A stretch of 64,000 nucleotides of DNA. Origin: Maritimibacter sp. REDSEA-S28_B5 (GTDB lineage Bacteria; Pseudomonadota; Alphaproteobacteria; Rhodobacterales; Rhodobacteraceae). Below are positions 17,748-26,877 of the stretch, in pieces. The stretch covers positions 1-64,000 of the forward strand of contig LUOO01000023.1 of assembly GCA_001626765.1 (NCBI GenBank), written 5' to 3'. How positions within the stretch are numbered: the stretch's first letter is position 1; the number at the start of each line of letters is the position of its first letter. The translations under genes and the position numbers were made by a program. Below the pieces are notes generated by a model. That model was given only the letters and a program-made list of their open reading frames with translations. It made no database searches and was not told where the DNA came from.

Positions 17748-17930
17748 TTGCGCCGGGGCTTCGCCCCGTCGCGGGTGGGCCTCGCTACGCTCGGCCATGC
17801 GATTGGCAAGGCCAGCGCCCCAATCTGAGTTCAGTTTCGAGGGCCCCTTCGGACGGGGGCTGTCTGCCCCCGAGAGCGTCTTTGCTGCGCAAAGCCGCTC
17901 TTCCCCCGAAAGTATTTGTGAAACAGTGAA
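17748..17930 (+). repeat. Dispersed 3'-end repeat, copy 2
   Basis: Directly after the ALDH stop comes TTGCGCCG, a GGGGC-TTC-GCCCC hairpin and CGTCGCG (17748-17773), then a CTCGCTACGCTCGG segment. The complement of TTCACTGTTTCACAAATAC lies at 17912-17930. Orientation relative to the upstream gene matches copy 1. Confidence 0.5.
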
Positions 17931-17950
17931 GGCGGGAGGCCGCGCACGGT

Positions 17951-18940
17951 TCAGAGCGCGATGCCGTTCTGGCGAAAGAGCGCCTTCATGTCGGCTTCGG
18001 GGCGTGGGCCGATGTGTCCGATGACCTCGCCCGCCGCGACGTTGCCCATGCGACCGCATGTCTCCAAGTCGCGGCCCGTGGCATAACCATAGAGGAAACC
18101 GGCGGCGAACTGGTCGCCGGCACCTGTGGTATCCACCGGGGTCACGCGGTTCACCGGAACGACCGCCCTGTCGTCGCCACGGACGAGCACCGTGTCGGAC
18201 CCGGAGCGGGTGCAGACCACGAGACCGCATTCGGCGGCGGCCTGTTCGAGGGCGGCGGAAAGGTCGGTCTGGTAGAGGCTTTCCCATTCGTGTTCGTTGC
18301 CGATCACGAAGTCCATCTCGCGCACAAAGCGACGGAAACTGTCGCGGTGGCGTTCGACACAGAAGGGGTCCGAGAGCGAAAGCCCGACCTTGCCCCCTGC
18401 CCCATGGGTGACTTGGGCGGCGCGGTCGAAGGCCTCTTTGCCCTTGTCCTTGTCGTAGAGATAGCCCTCGAGGAACATGACCTCGGTGTCGCGAGCGGTT
18501 TCCTCGTGCACGTCCACCGACGAAATCTCGGACGAAATCCCGAGGTAGGTGTTCATCGACCGCTCCCCGTCCGGCGAGACGAAGATCATTGAGCGTGACG
18601 TGGGAAGCTCACCGCCCGAGACGGGCGCGTTTACGAAGACCGTGCCGTCATCGACCATTTCCTTGGCATAGAACCGGCCCAGCGCATCGTCGCGAACCCG
18701 GCCGATGAAACCGGTCGACAGGCCCAGCGCACCGAGGCCCGCCATCGTGTTGGCGACCGAGCCGCCCGGGGCCTGAACCCGCTGCTCCATGGCACCGTAA
18801 AGCATCTCGCCACGGTCCTTTTCCACGAGCTGCATAATGCCCTTCTCGATTCCCATGAGGTCGAGGAAACTGTCGTCAGCCTGGGTAATCACATCGACAA
18901 TGGCGTTGCCGATACCGACAACCTGAAAGCGTTTGGTCAA
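17951..18940 (-). CDS. PfkB-family sugar/nucleoside kinase (adenosine kinase-like)
   Basis: 329 residues, ribokinase fold. PGGSVANTMAGLGALG (near 60-75) is the N-terminal signature and DTTGAGDQFAAGFLYG (near 285-300) holds the anion hole and catalytic Asp. Homologues are often annotated adenosine kinase, but the sugar cannot be proven here. The start is TTG at 18940, overlapping the nth stop as TTGA, with GAGGAG about 10 bases upstream. Translational coupling to nth is therefore likely. Confidence 0.88.
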   Translation of the reverse strand: MTKRFQVVGIGNAIVDVITQADDSFLDLMGIEKGIMQLVEKDRGEMLYGAMEQRVQAPGGSVANTMAGLGALGLSTGFIGRVRDDALGRFYAKEMVDDGTVFVNAPVSGGELPTSRSMIFVSPDGERSMNTYLGISSEISSVDVHEETARDTEVMFLEGYLYDKDKGKEAFDRAAQVTHGAGGKVGLSLSDPFCVERHRDSFRRFVREMDFVIGNEHEWESLYQTDLSAALEQAAAECGLVVCTRSGSDTVLVRGDDRAVVPVNRVTPVDTTGAGDQFAAGFLYGYATGRDLETCGRMGNVAAGEVIGHIGPRPEADMKALFRQNGIAL

Positions 18941-19593
18941 AGGGTTTTCTCCTCGAAGGGGCAGAGGTCGCGGATGATGCAGGCGCCGCATTTGGGCTTG
19001 CGCGCGACGCAGATGTAGCGGCCATGCAGGATGAGCCAGTGGTGGGCGTGAAGCTGGTAATCGGCGGGGACGTTGTCCTCGATCGCGCGTTCGACGGCGA
19101 CCACGTCCTTGCCCGGCGCGATGCCGGTGCGGTTGCCGACGCGGAAGATATGGGTATCGACGGCCTGCGCGGGGTAGCGCCACCACATATTGAGCACGAC
19201 ATTCGCCGTCTTGCGCCCGACACCGGGAAGCGAGGTCAAGGCGGCGCGGGAATTGGGGACCTCGCCACCGTATTGGTCGACGAGGATCCGCGAGAGCTTG
19301 ATGACGTTCTTGGCCTTTTGCCGGAAAAGCCCGATCGTCTTGATATGCTCGGTCAGCCCCGCCTCGCCCAGCGCCAGCATTTTCTCGGGCGTGTCCGCGA
19401 TTTTGAAGAGCTCGCGCGTGGCCTTGTTCACGCCCGCGTCGGTGGCCTGAGCCGACAGCGCGACGGCGACCACGAGAGTGTAGGCGTTGACGTGTTCAAG
19501 CTCGCCCTTCGGTTCAGCCTCCGCCTCGTGAAACCGGCGAAAGACCTCGCGAAGGGTCATATAATCCATCTGGCGCTGCATGGGCGACTTCAT
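18937..19593 (-). CDS. nth: Endonuclease III
   Basis: A DNA glycosylase/AP lyase of about 218 residues that removes oxidised pyrimidines. The helix-hairpin-helix LPGVGRKTANVVL holds the catalytic lysine, AVDTHIFRV holds the catalytic aspartate, and the 4Fe-4S cluster ligands are in CVARKPKCGACIIRDLC. The start is taken at MKSPMQRQMDYM; a GTG eight codons upstream is also in frame and neither has a clear ribosome-binding site. It overlaps the PfkB gene by 4 bases. Confidence 0.95.
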   Translation of the reverse strand: MKSPMQRQMDYMTLREVFRRFHEAEAEPKGELEHVNAYTLVVAVALSAQATDAGVNKATRELFKIADTPEKMLALGEAGLTEHIKTIGLFRQKAKNVIKLSRILVDQYGGEVPNSRAALTSLPGVGRKTANVVLNMWWRYPAQAVDTHIFRVGNRTGIAPGKDVVAVERAIEDNVPADYQLHAHHWLILHGRYICVARKPKCGACIIRDLCPFEEKTL

Positions 19594-19693
19594 GCGGGGT
19601 TTTGCGCGGTCGTGCAAGGCAGGACCGGGTAACGGTTAACCGGATTTTCGGGATTGTCTGGTTTGATGGCGGGAGTTGCCGAAGGATCAAACC

Positions 19694-20335
19694 ATGACGG
19701 GTGCCGAACATATCGCGGGATTGCCCGCGCTGGGTCCCGCGACCCAAGTGATGACGCCCGAGGGCGAGGTTCCGGTGGAATGGCTCGCCACGGGGGACAG
19801 GGTGCTGACGCGCGACCAGGGGTCGCAGCCGATCCTGTGGATCGGGCGCACGCGGGTCCACCGCAACGATCTGGCCGAGATGCCTGGACTCGCACCCATC
19901 GAAATTGCCGAACGCGCGCTGGGTCATGGCTGCCCCACGCACCCGACGTGGCTGGGTCCGGGCAACCGGGTACTTCTGTCGGGCGCCATGGTCGAACTGC
20001 ATCTGGGTCTGGACGAGGCGCTCGCACGAGCGGGCGATCTCGTGGACGGGTGCACCGTCTGCACCCGGCCCTGCGAGGCCACGCAATACACGCAGATCCT
20101 GCTGCCTGTGCACGCGTTGGTGCAGGCTAACGGGCTCTGGGTCGAGACGCTGCATCTGGACAATGCGACGGTGCGGGCACTCGCGGGCGATCTGCCCGCA
20201 GAGTTGTTGTCGGATGCAGAGCTCCGGGTGCGCCATTCCCTGTCTTGCCGCCCCTATGCAGAAGACTGGGAGGTGCTCGCGATACGCGGACGGCGGACCG
20301 GCACGGTGGCGGAACTGATCCGGCAAATTGCGTGA
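19694..20335 (+). CDS. Stand-alone Hint-domain protein
   Basis: 213 residues. The N-terminal two-thirds matches the bacterial Hint (Hedgehog/intein) module of roseobacters: TQVMTPEGEVPVEWLATGDRVLTRDQGSQPILWIGRTRV, later LGPGNRVLLSGAMVEL and ILLPVHALVQANGLWVETLH. The usual N-terminal Cys nucleophile is absent (ALGPATQVMT), so self-splicing or self-cleavage is doubtful. GAAGGA precedes the ATG. The function of free-standing Hint proteins is not established. Confidence 0.78.
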   Translation: MTGAEHIAGLPALGPATQVMTPEGEVPVEWLATGDRVLTRDQGSQPILWIGRTRVHRNDLAEMPGLAPIEIAERALGHGCPTHPTWLGPGNRVLLSGAMVELHLGLDEALARAGDLVDGCTVCTRPCEATQYTQILLPVHALVQANGLWVETLHLDNATVRALAGDLPAELLSDAELRVRHSLSCRPYAEDWEVLAIRGRRTGTVAELIRQIA

Positions 20336-20435
20336 CGGAAACGCGCAGCCGCCCCGGACCGCAGGGCACTATGCGCAGGAATCGGGTCGCTTGGTCGGAA
20401 TGGCGGACGTAAGTTGTCGGTCAAAGGAGACAGCC

Positions 20436-21311
20436 ATGACCCTTCTCGAACCGCATCGCCCGACCACGCAGGACCGAGCCGAGGAAGGCGCCTATCATTA
20501 TCAGGTGATCCGCCGTGCGATCGAGGCGATCGACGCGGCGCAGGGCAGAGCGCTGTCGCTCGAGGCGCTGGCGGCGGAGGTGAACCTGAGCCCCGCGCAT
20601 TTCCAGCGGATCTTTTCCAAATGGGCAGGGGTCAGTCCGAAGCGGTATCAGCAATATCTGGCGCTCGATCACGCCAGGACGCTCTTGCGCGAAAAATTCA
20701 CCACGCTGGACACCGCCCATGCGCTGGGCCTGTCCGGCACTGGGCGGCTCCACGACCTGTTCCTGACGTGGGAGGCGATGTCGCCCGGCGACTACGCGCG
20801 CGAAGGCGAGGGGCTGACCATTCGTTGGGGATGGTTCGACAGCCCGTTCGAGGCGGCGCTGGTCATGGCGACCGACCGGGGCATCTGCGGTCTGGCCTTT
20901 GCGGCGGAAACCGGAGCCGAGGCCGCGATGGCGGACATACTGTCGCGCTGGCCGAAAGCGACCTTCGTCGAGGACCCGATGTCGATGCGAGAGGAGGTCC
21001 ATGCCGCCTTCAATCAATCCGGCGAGGCGCGGCTGCACATGATCGGGGCACCGTTCCAGATCAAGGTCTGGGAGGCGCTGGTCACGATTCCCTCGGGGCA
21101 TGTGACGACCTATTCCGAATTGGCCCACGCGGTCGGCAGCCCCCGCGCGGTGCGCGCCGTGGGAACCGCCGTGGGGCGCAATCCGGGGTCATGGCTCATC
21201 CCCTGCCACCGGGCGTTGCGCAAATCGGGCGGGCTTGGCGGCTACCATTGGGGCCTGCCGGTCAAGCGCGCGCTCCTCGCTTGGGAATCCGCGCGGGACG
21301 AGGCTGTCTGA
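20436..21311 (+). CDS. Ada-like protein: AraC HTH + O6-methylguanine-DNA methyltransferase
   Basis: 291 residues. An AraC-type helix-turn-helix (about 20-110: VNLSPAHFQRIFSKWAGVSPKRY) is followed by the Ada-like ribonuclease-H-like domain and the C-terminal methyltransferase with acceptor Cys in IPCHRALRKSGGLGGYHWG. It repairs O6-methylguanine by irreversible self-methylation. The N-terminal zinc domain of E. coli Ada, whose Cys accepts phosphotriester methyl groups, is missing, so any transcriptional switching must work differently. AAAGGAGA precedes the ATG. Confidence 0.9.
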   Translation: MTLLEPHRPTTQDRAEEGAYHYQVIRRAIEAIDAAQGRALSLEALAAEVNLSPAHFQRIFSKWAGVSPKRYQQYLALDHARTLLREKFTTLDTAHALGLSGTGRLHDLFLTWEAMSPGDYAREGEGLTIRWGWFDSPFEAALVMATDRGICGLAFAAETGAEAAMADILSRWPKATFVEDPMSMREEVHAAFNQSGEARLHMIGAPFQIKVWEALVTIPSGHVTTYSELAHAVGSPRAVRAVGTAVGRNPGSWLIPCHRALRKSGGLGGYHWGLPVKRALLAWESARDEAV

Positions 21312-21326
21312 CGTCCGACCGGTGCG

Positions 21327-22165
21327 TCACACGCCGAGGCACCACCTCATCACCGCCTTCTGCGCGTGGAGCCGGTTTTCGGCCTCGTCGAAGATGACCG
21401 ATTGCGGCCCGTCCATGACCGAATCCGTCACCTCTTCGCCCCGGTGCGCGGGCAGGCAGTGCATGAAGAGCGCGTCCTCTTTGGCCCCTTTCATCAGGTA
21501 GTCGTTCACCTGATAGGGGCGCAGGAGGTTATGACGCCGCTCGCGGGTCGAGGGCGCGTCATGCATCGACACCCATGTGTCCGCGACGATCAGGTCGGCG
21601 CCTTCGACAGCCTTCATCGGGTCCGGTCGAAGCCAAGCTGGCCCGCAGCATGGATAAAAGACGCGCAGACGTTGTTGCCGTCGCCGGTCCAGACCACCTT
21701 TTTCCCCTGAATCGGCCCACGGTGTTCTTCGAAGGTCATCACGTCAGCCATGATCTGGCAGGGGTGCGTGCGGTTGGTGAGTCCGTTGATCACCGGCACC
21801 GAGGCATACTCGGCCAGTTCGTGCAGCGCCGACTCCTCGAAGGTGCGGATCATGATCATGTCGACATAGCGCGACAGGACTCGCGCGGTGTCGGCAATCG
21901 ACTCGCCGTGACCAAGCTGCATTTCCTGCCCGGTGAGCAGCATGGTTTCGCCGCCCATCTGGCGCACGCCCATGTCGAAACTCACCCGGGTCCGGGTCGA
22001 GGGTTTTTCAAAGATCAGGGCGACCATCTGGCCCTTGAGCGGCAGTTCGTCGTCCGGGGTGCCCTTGGGCCGACCGGCGCGCGCGTCCTTCATCGCTCGG
22101 GCCTGCGCGATCATGGATTTGAGGTCTTCGGTGTCGGTCGCGTTGATGTCGAGGAAATGTCTCAT
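21327..22165 (-). pseudogene. argF: Ornithine carbamoyltransferase, broken by an internal frameshifting deletion
   Basis: The 5' part (22165 to 21614) encodes 183 residues with the carbamoyl-phosphate motif [11 protein letters not shown] and [11 protein letters not shown], ending GQLGFDRTR-stop. The 3' part (21617 to 21327) continues in another frame with [28 protein letters not shown] and [13 protein letters not shown]. Compared with a normal ~308-residue ArgF, about 30 residues between GFD and DPMKAVEG are missing, roughly 88 bp and not a multiple of three. Neither fragment can fold as an OTC alone. It follows argD by 4 bases. If real, citrulline synthesis needs another copy; an assembly collapse is the rival explanation. 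Confidence 0.88.
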
Positions 22166-22169
22166 GGTC

Positions 22170-23342
22170 TTAACCTTCCAACGCCTTGGCCGCCTGATCG
22201 AGCAGCGCCACGCCTTCGTCGATGTCCGCGTCCGTGATGTTGAGCGGCGGCAGCAGGCGCACGACATTGTCGGCAGCGGGCACCGTGATCACGCCCGCGT
22301 CATAGCCCGCCTTGACCACATCGGCTGGCGCGATCTTGCATTTTAGACCCAGCATCAGGCCCTCCCCGCGAACGCTTTCGAACACGTCGGGGTGGGCGGC
22401 GACAAGGCCCTCGAGTTTCTGACGGAAGAGACCACCCTTGCGGTTCACCTCGGACAGGAAGGCGTCGTTGGCGATCACGTCCATGATCTTGTTCCCCACG
22501 GCGCAGGCGAGCGGGTTGCCGCCATAGGTCGAACCGTGCGTGCCCACGACCATGCCCGATGCCGCGCTTTCCGTCGCCAGCACCGCGCCCAGCGGGAAGC
22601 CGCCGCCGATGCCCTTGGCGCTCATCAGGATGTCCGGGGTCACGCCCGCCCATTCATGGGCAAAGAGCTTGCCGGTCCGGCCCATGCCGCATTGCACCTC
22701 GTCGAAGATGAGCAGCGCGCCCGCCTCGTCACACATGTCGCGCAGACCCTTGAGGCACTGGTCGGGCACGGGGCGGATGCCACCCTCGCCCTGCACGGGT
22801 TCGATGAGGATCGCGGCTGTCTTCGGACCCACGGCAGCCTTCAGTGCCTCATGGTCACCGAACTCGAGATGCACGAAACCGGGCATGAGCGGGCCGAAGC
22901 CCTTGACCATTTTCTCCGACCCGGACGCCGCGATGGCACCGGTCGAACGGCCATGGAAACAGCCCGAGAAGGTGATGATCTCGATGCGGTCCTTGTCGCC
23001 CCGGTCGTAGTGATACTTGCGTGCCATCTTGATGGCGAGTTCCGCGGCCTCGGTCCCCGAGTTGGTGAAGAACACCGTATCGGCAAAGGAGTTGTCCACC
23101 AGCTTGTCGGCAAGCGCCTGCTGTTCCGGGATCTGGTAGAGATTGGACACATGCCAGACCTTGTTTGCCTGCGCCGTGAGTGCGCCGATGAGGTCGGGGT
23201 TCGCGTGACCCAGCGCGTTCACCGCGATGCCCGCGCCAAGGTCAAGGTATCGGTCACCGCCAGCCTCGAAAAGCCAGGAGCCTTCGCCGCGCACAAAGGA
23301 CAGTGGGGCGCGGGCATAGGTCGGCAAAACGGAGGTGATCAT
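22170..23342 (-). CDS. argD: Acetylornithine aminotransferase
   Basis: 390 residues, class III PLP aminotransferase. The Schiff-base lysine is in [13 protein letters not shown], the cofactor-phosphate region in [13 protein letters not shown] and the acidic pyridine-N contact in [14 protein letters not shown]. It makes N-acetylornithine in arginine synthesis and may also serve lysine synthesis. AAGGA precedes the ATG. It is the first gene of the argD-argF unit, whose second gene is broken here. Confidence 0.94.
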   Translation of the reverse strand: MITSVLPTYARAPLSFVRGEGSWLFEAGGDRYLDLGAGIAVNALGHANPDLIGALTAQANKVWHVSNLYQIPEQQALADKLVDNSFADTVFFTNSGTEAAELAIKMARKYHYDRGDKDRIEIITFSGCFHGRSTGAIAASGSEKMVKGFGPLMPGFVHLEFGDHEALKAAVGPKTAAILIEPVQGEGGIRPVPDQCLKGLRDMCDEAGALLIFDEVQCGMGRTGKLFAHEWAGVTPDILMSAKGIGGGFPLGAVLATESAASGMVVGTHGSTYGGNPLACAVGNKIMDVIANDAFLSEVNRKGGLFRQKLEGLVAAHPDVFESVRGEGLMLGLKCKIAPADVVKAGYDAGVITVPAADNVVRLLPPLNITDADIDEGVALLDQAAKALEG

Positions 23343-23587
23343 GGCGGTATCCTTGCAAAATGAGCCTTTTGGTGCCGCGTGGGCAGGCCGGTGTCAACGA
23401 TCTAGGGCAGGTGTAGGGAGATTTGAGGTCGAACGAAAGCGGACGTCACGCGCGGATGGCGCGGCGTCGAGGCTTGGAGAAGGCGTTCGAGGTGCTCATG
23501 GCGTGGCGGATAGCGATAAAGCGGCGGTCTGTCTATTGATATTTCCGCCGCACCATGTGCCTGTCACGAGAAGATTTGGAGCGCTGC

Positions 23588-24484
23588 ATGAATCCCGACC
23601 ACAATCCTCTCGCCTCGGCTGCATTCATGCTGACGGCGGCGGCCCTTGTCGCGGGCTGCACGCTTCTGGCCAAGGTCGCGGGGGCCGGGCCAGAGGGGCT
23701 TCATGCGCTGCAGATTTCGCAGGGGCGATTTCTCTTCGCGCTGCTGGGCGTGGGCCTCGCCACGCTGATCCTGCGCCCCCGGTTCGCGAAACCGGCGTGG
23801 CGGCTTCATGCGGCGCGCAGTTTCTTTGGCTGGGGCGGGATCACGCTGACCTTTCTGGCGATCCAGTTCATTCCGCTGGCCGATGCGACCGCGATTTCGT
23901 TTCTCAACCCCATGTTCGCGATGCTGCTGGCCATCCCGCTTCTGGGCGAGACGGTGGGGCCGTGGCGCTGGGCGGCTGTCACGATCGCGCTCGTCGGCGG
24001 GGTCATCCTGCTCGACCCCGGTGCGGGCGCGGTGCAGGCCGGTGCGCTCATCGCGCTTGCCGCCGCCGTGTCAATGGGGATCGAGGTCACGATCATCAAG
24101 CGGCTCACCGGGGCCGAGCGGCCACTCCAGATCCTCATCATCAACCAGGGCTTCGGGCTGACCTTTGCCACCGTGGCGGTCATCGCCTTTGGCGTCTGGC
24201 AGATGCCCACGCCCAGTCAATGGGCCACGCTCGCCGGAATCGGCTTCATGATGGCGCTGGCGCAGACCTGTTTCATCCAGTCGATGCGGCGGGCGGATGC
24301 CAGTTTCGCCTCGCCCTTCTTCTACGCCACGCTGGTTTTTGCGGCGCTCTACGACGGTGTCATCTTCGGCGTCTGGCCCGACCTGCAAAGCGCTCTTGGC
24401 GCGGCGGTGATCCTCGCCGGCGGAGCGCTTCTTGCGTGGCGCGAGGGCATAAGGGGCCGCGCGGCGCGGCGGATGCCGGGCTAG
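23588..24484 (+). CDS. EamA/DMT-superfamily transporter
   Basis: About 298 residues with ten predicted hydrophobic segments in two EamA repeats, as expected for drug/metabolite transporters of the inner membrane. ATAISFLNPMFAMLLAIPLLGE in the first repeat is the typical family signature. The ATG at 23588 (MNPDHNPLAS) is preferred over an upstream in-frame ATG at 23555 because GGAG lies close by. The substrate cannot be read from sequence. The 245 bases before it, back to divergent argD, contain no gene I can support. Confidence 0.88.
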   Translation: MNPDHNPLASAAFMLTAAALVAGCTLLAKVAGAGPEGLHALQISQGRFLFALLGVGLATLILRPRFAKPAWRLHAARSFFGWGGITLTFLAIQFIPLADATAISFLNPMFAMLLAIPLLGETVGPWRWAAVTIALVGGVILLDPGAGAVQAGALIALAAAVSMGIEVTIIKRLTGAERPLQILIINQGFGLTFATVAVIAFGVWQMPTPSQWATLAGIGFMMALAQTCFIQSMRRADASFASPFFYATLVFAALYDGVIFGVWPDLQSALGAAVILAGGALLAWREGIRGRAARRMPG

Positions 24485-24580
24485 GCAAATCTCTGCGCCA
24501 CACCTTGTATCCGGTGGCGGGGTGACTAGAATAGACGCTTGCGCTAAAGAACGGGCGAAAAGCCCCGTGAGGTAGATGAT

Positions 24581-25180
24581 ATGTCCTGGACCGACGAACG
24601 TGTCGAAACGCTGAAGAAGATGTGGTCGGAGGGTCAGTCGGCCAGCCAGATCGCCAAGGAGCTTGGCGGTGTGACCCGCAACGCGGTCATCGGCAAGGTG
24701 CATCGTCTGGGCCTGTCCAACCGCGCCGGTGGCGCCCCCGCGACGCCGCCTGCGGCGAAACCGGCGGCGGCCAAGGAAAAGCCGGTCGAGGCGCCCAAGG
24801 CCGCCCCCGCTGCCAAGAAGCCGACCCCGGCAGCCGCGAAGAAGCCCGAGCCCGAAGAGGCTGAGGCCGCTCCTGCACCCAAGCCCGCCGTGCCCGCGCG
24901 CAAGGCGATCATTCCGGCCGGCCAACCGCTGCCGCCACAGCCCAGCGCGAACGAAATCAGCCCCGAGGCGCTGGAAACTGTGCGCAAGGTCGAACAGACC
25001 GCGAAAAGGATCAGCCTCCTCGAACTGACCGAAAAGACCTGCAAATGGCCCGTGGGCGACCCCGCAACGCCTGATTTCTGGTTCTGCGGCCTGCCCGCTC
25101 AGGCTGGCAAACCCTATTGCGAGGCGCATGTGGGCGTGGCGTTCCAGCCGATGTCCTCGCGGCGCGACAGGAAACGGTAA
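24581..25180 (+). CDS. gcrA: Cell-cycle regulator GcrA
   Basis: 199 residues. The N-terminus MSWTDERVETLKKMWSEG and ASQIAKELGGVTRNAVIGK is the GcrA helix-turn-helix. A long Ala/Pro/Lys-rich linker (about 48-115) follows. The C-terminal domain (TCKWPVGDP, FWFCGLP, PYCEAH) is the region that contacts sigma-70. In Caulobacter, GcrA co-activates promoters at CcrM-methylated GANTC sites; the same role is inferred here. Its stop overlaps the next ATG (TAATG). Confidence 0.96.
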   Translation: MSWTDERVETLKKMWSEGQSASQIAKELGGVTRNAVIGKVHRLGLSNRAGGAPATPPAAKPAAAKEKPVEAPKAAPAAKKPTPAAAKKPEPEEAEAAPAPKPAVPARKAIIPAGQPLPPQPSANEISPEALETVRKVEQTAKRISLLELTEKTCKWPVGDPATPDFWFCGLPAQAGKPYCEAHVGVAFQPMSSRRDRKR

Positions 25181-25542
25181 TGGGTCCCGCCTGCCCGATC
25201 CTGCGGTCGTTCGACGAGGATCAGGCGCGCGATTTTTACATCCGCTACCTGGGTTTCGTGGTCACCTTCGAGCATCGGTTCGAGCCGGACCTGCCGCTTT
25301 ATCTCGGACTGAGGCGCGGCGACTGTCTGCTGCATCTGTCGGAGCACCACGGCGATTGCACGCCTGGTAGCGCGGTTCGGATCGAAGTTCCGGACATTGA
25401 CGCCTTTCACGCCGAGATCACCGGTCGCGGTCATCCACGGGCGCGGCCCGGCATCACCGATCAGCCCTGGGCGCGGGAGGTGCAGATCACCGACCCCGCC
25501 GGCAACCGGCTAGTGTTCTGGCAGGCGCAAGCTCCAGAGTGA
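25180..25542 (+). CDS. Glyoxalase-superfamily (bleomycin-resistance-like) protein
   Basis: 120 residues with the compact ILRSFDEDQARDFYIRYLGF start and ITDPAGNRLVFWQ end typical of bleomycin-binding-like VOC proteins, and a central GDCLLHLSEHHGD segment. The ATG overlaps the gcrA stop (TAATG), implying translational coupling. Its substrate, and any link to the cell cycle, are unknown. A different VOC protein lies at 4860-5228. Confidence 0.82.
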   Translation: MGPACPILRSFDEDQARDFYIRYLGFVVTFEHRFEPDLPLYLGLRRGDCLLHLSEHHGDCTPGSAVRIEVPDIDAFHAEITGRGHPRARPGITDQPWAREVQITDPAGNRLVFWQAQAPE

Positions 25543-25656
25543 GCCCGTGACTGAACCTGCGTTCTGAAGAAGCTGGACCGATTGTTTCCAAATCCGTCCT
25601 TGTTGCGACTCGTCCCCTGCCCTTAGGCTCGTGAGCAGTTTGAGGGGAGATTTTCG

Positions 25657-26025
25657 ATGAAACCCATTCTTCTGGTTCCCGCTGCAGCTCTTTTGGGGGG
25701 CTGCGCGCTTTTCGCACCGAAGTCCCAATTCACCGGCAGCAACTTTTCCGTGGGCGAAGGCCAGATCGCTGTCGTCACCATGGGCGACAGCCAAATGATC
25801 GCGGGCGAGACCATGTCCTACGGCGGCGAGAGCTATTCCACCTTCATCGCCCATGACGTGGACCCGGCGACCCATGCGGTGCGCGGCACCTCGCAGTATG
25901 TGATGGTCGACGGGCGCACGATGGAGTGCCACCAATCGGACTGCGCGACCACCGTGGCGCAGTATCACGAGGGCCCGATGCATGAGGTCCTGACGGATCC
26001 GGATGGTTCCTACTACATTGAGTAA
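25657..26025 (+). CDS. Small lipoprotein, CxxxC family member A
   Basis: 122 residues with a lipoprotein signal (lipobox LLGGC, Cys16). The mature part ends in a motif shared with two other small lipoproteins nearby: VDGRTMECHQSDCATTVAQY. It also shares YGGESY with the YAGKSY of the protein at 28537. The two conserved cysteines probably form a disulfide in the periplasm or at the outer membrane. GAGGGGAG precedes the ATG. No function is known to me. Confidence 0.75.
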   Translation: MKPILLVPAAALLGGCALFAPKSQFTGSNFSVGEGQIAVVTMGDSQMIAGETMSYGGESYSTFIAHDVDPATHAVRGTSQYVMVDGRTMECHQSDCATTVAQYHEGPMHEVLTDPDGSYYIE

Positions 26026-26147
26026 GGCTGGCTAGGTCTGCGATCCGTCACGGTGACACCCACCATGGGTAGCGGCCCCGCTTGCGGTGTCGTTTCCTTT
26101 TGCGCTAGATTCCACCCATCAATTGACGCGATTTGGGGGTCGGGACA

Positions 26148-26477
26148 ATGAGAGCAATTTTCGCTCTGGGGGGTTTGGCGGCGCTGACGGTTCTGCCGGG
26201 CTGTGCGGCGGGTGTATTCGGCGCGGCGGCGCTGGGAACCCTGTGGATTTTCGAGGAAGACGTCGCCAACCAGCGGCTCGAATACCGCCCGACCGGGTCC
26301 CATGTCGTGAACGACACGGGCACCTATCCGGTCGAGACGCGCTATGTTTACCAAAAGGACACGGGCGCGCTGCGGTATTTCGAGCGTGTGGTGGACGTGA
26401 ACGGGTCCAAGGTGGAGTGTGGCGACAGCTGCATGAACGCCGTCGCCCATTTCCAGAAGGTCCGCTCGCGCAGCTGA
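26148..26477 (+). CDS. Small lipoprotein, CxxxC family member B
   Basis: 109 residues with a signal peptide and lipobox-like LPGC. The C-terminal motif VNGSKVECGDSCMNAVAHF matches members A and C (V-D/N-G/S-x2-hydrophobic-E/W-C-x2-4-C-x3-V/I-A-x2-aromatic). The start MRAIFALGG at 26148 gives a proper signal peptide; an upstream in-frame start at 26133 would not add to it. The gene is convergent with the DUF1127 gene. No function is known. Confidence 0.72.
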   Translation: MRAIFALGGLAALTVLPGCAAGVFGAAALGTLWIFEEDVANQRLEYRPTGSHVVNDTGTYPVETRYVYQKDTGALRYFERVVDVNGSKVECGDSCMNAVAHFQKVRSRS

Positions 26478-26490
26478 GAGGCTCCTGGTC

Positions 26491-26697
26491 CTAGCGAAAG
26501 AACCCGTCGATTTGCGAGCGGGCGATGCCCATGTCGTCAAGGACATGCGCCTCGGCACGGCGAAGCGCCTCGCGGTCACGGAACCGTTTGTCGGCGGTCA
26601 CGACCCAATGCACGAGGCGCGCCGCGAAACCCTGCCCGGTGGCGGTGAGTTTCGGGTTCAAGGCGGCATTCGGGGGGGTGCGGATCGTGGTCGACAT
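26491..26697 (-). CDS. DUF1127-like small protein
   Basis: 68 residues ending in LRRAEAHVLDDMGIARSQIDGF, the short arginine-rich helix with a D-x-G-I/L core that defines DUF1127. Small proteins of this family are RNA-binding or phosphate/stress-linked in Agrobacterium and Rhodobacter, but functions vary. The first ~40 residues are unlike typical members. The 180 bases upstream hold only its promoter region and that of the divergent regulator. Confidence 0.7.
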   Translation of the reverse strand: MSTTIRTPPNAALNPKLTATGQGFAARLVHWVVTADKRFRDREALRRAEAHVLDDMGIARSQIDGFFR

Positions 26698-26877
26698 GAT
26701 GTGTTCCTTTCACGGGCTCCTGAGTTTGGGGGACCGGAGGGCACGCCTCCGATGACACCCTTTTCGCACCCCTCCGTCAAAGAACCGTCATTTGGCCCGT
26801 GAAACTCCCCCCTCCGCGTGCAATAGTTCCGTCAAAAATCAGCACGCGCCGCGAAACGCGGTGCGACGCGGGGCGAT

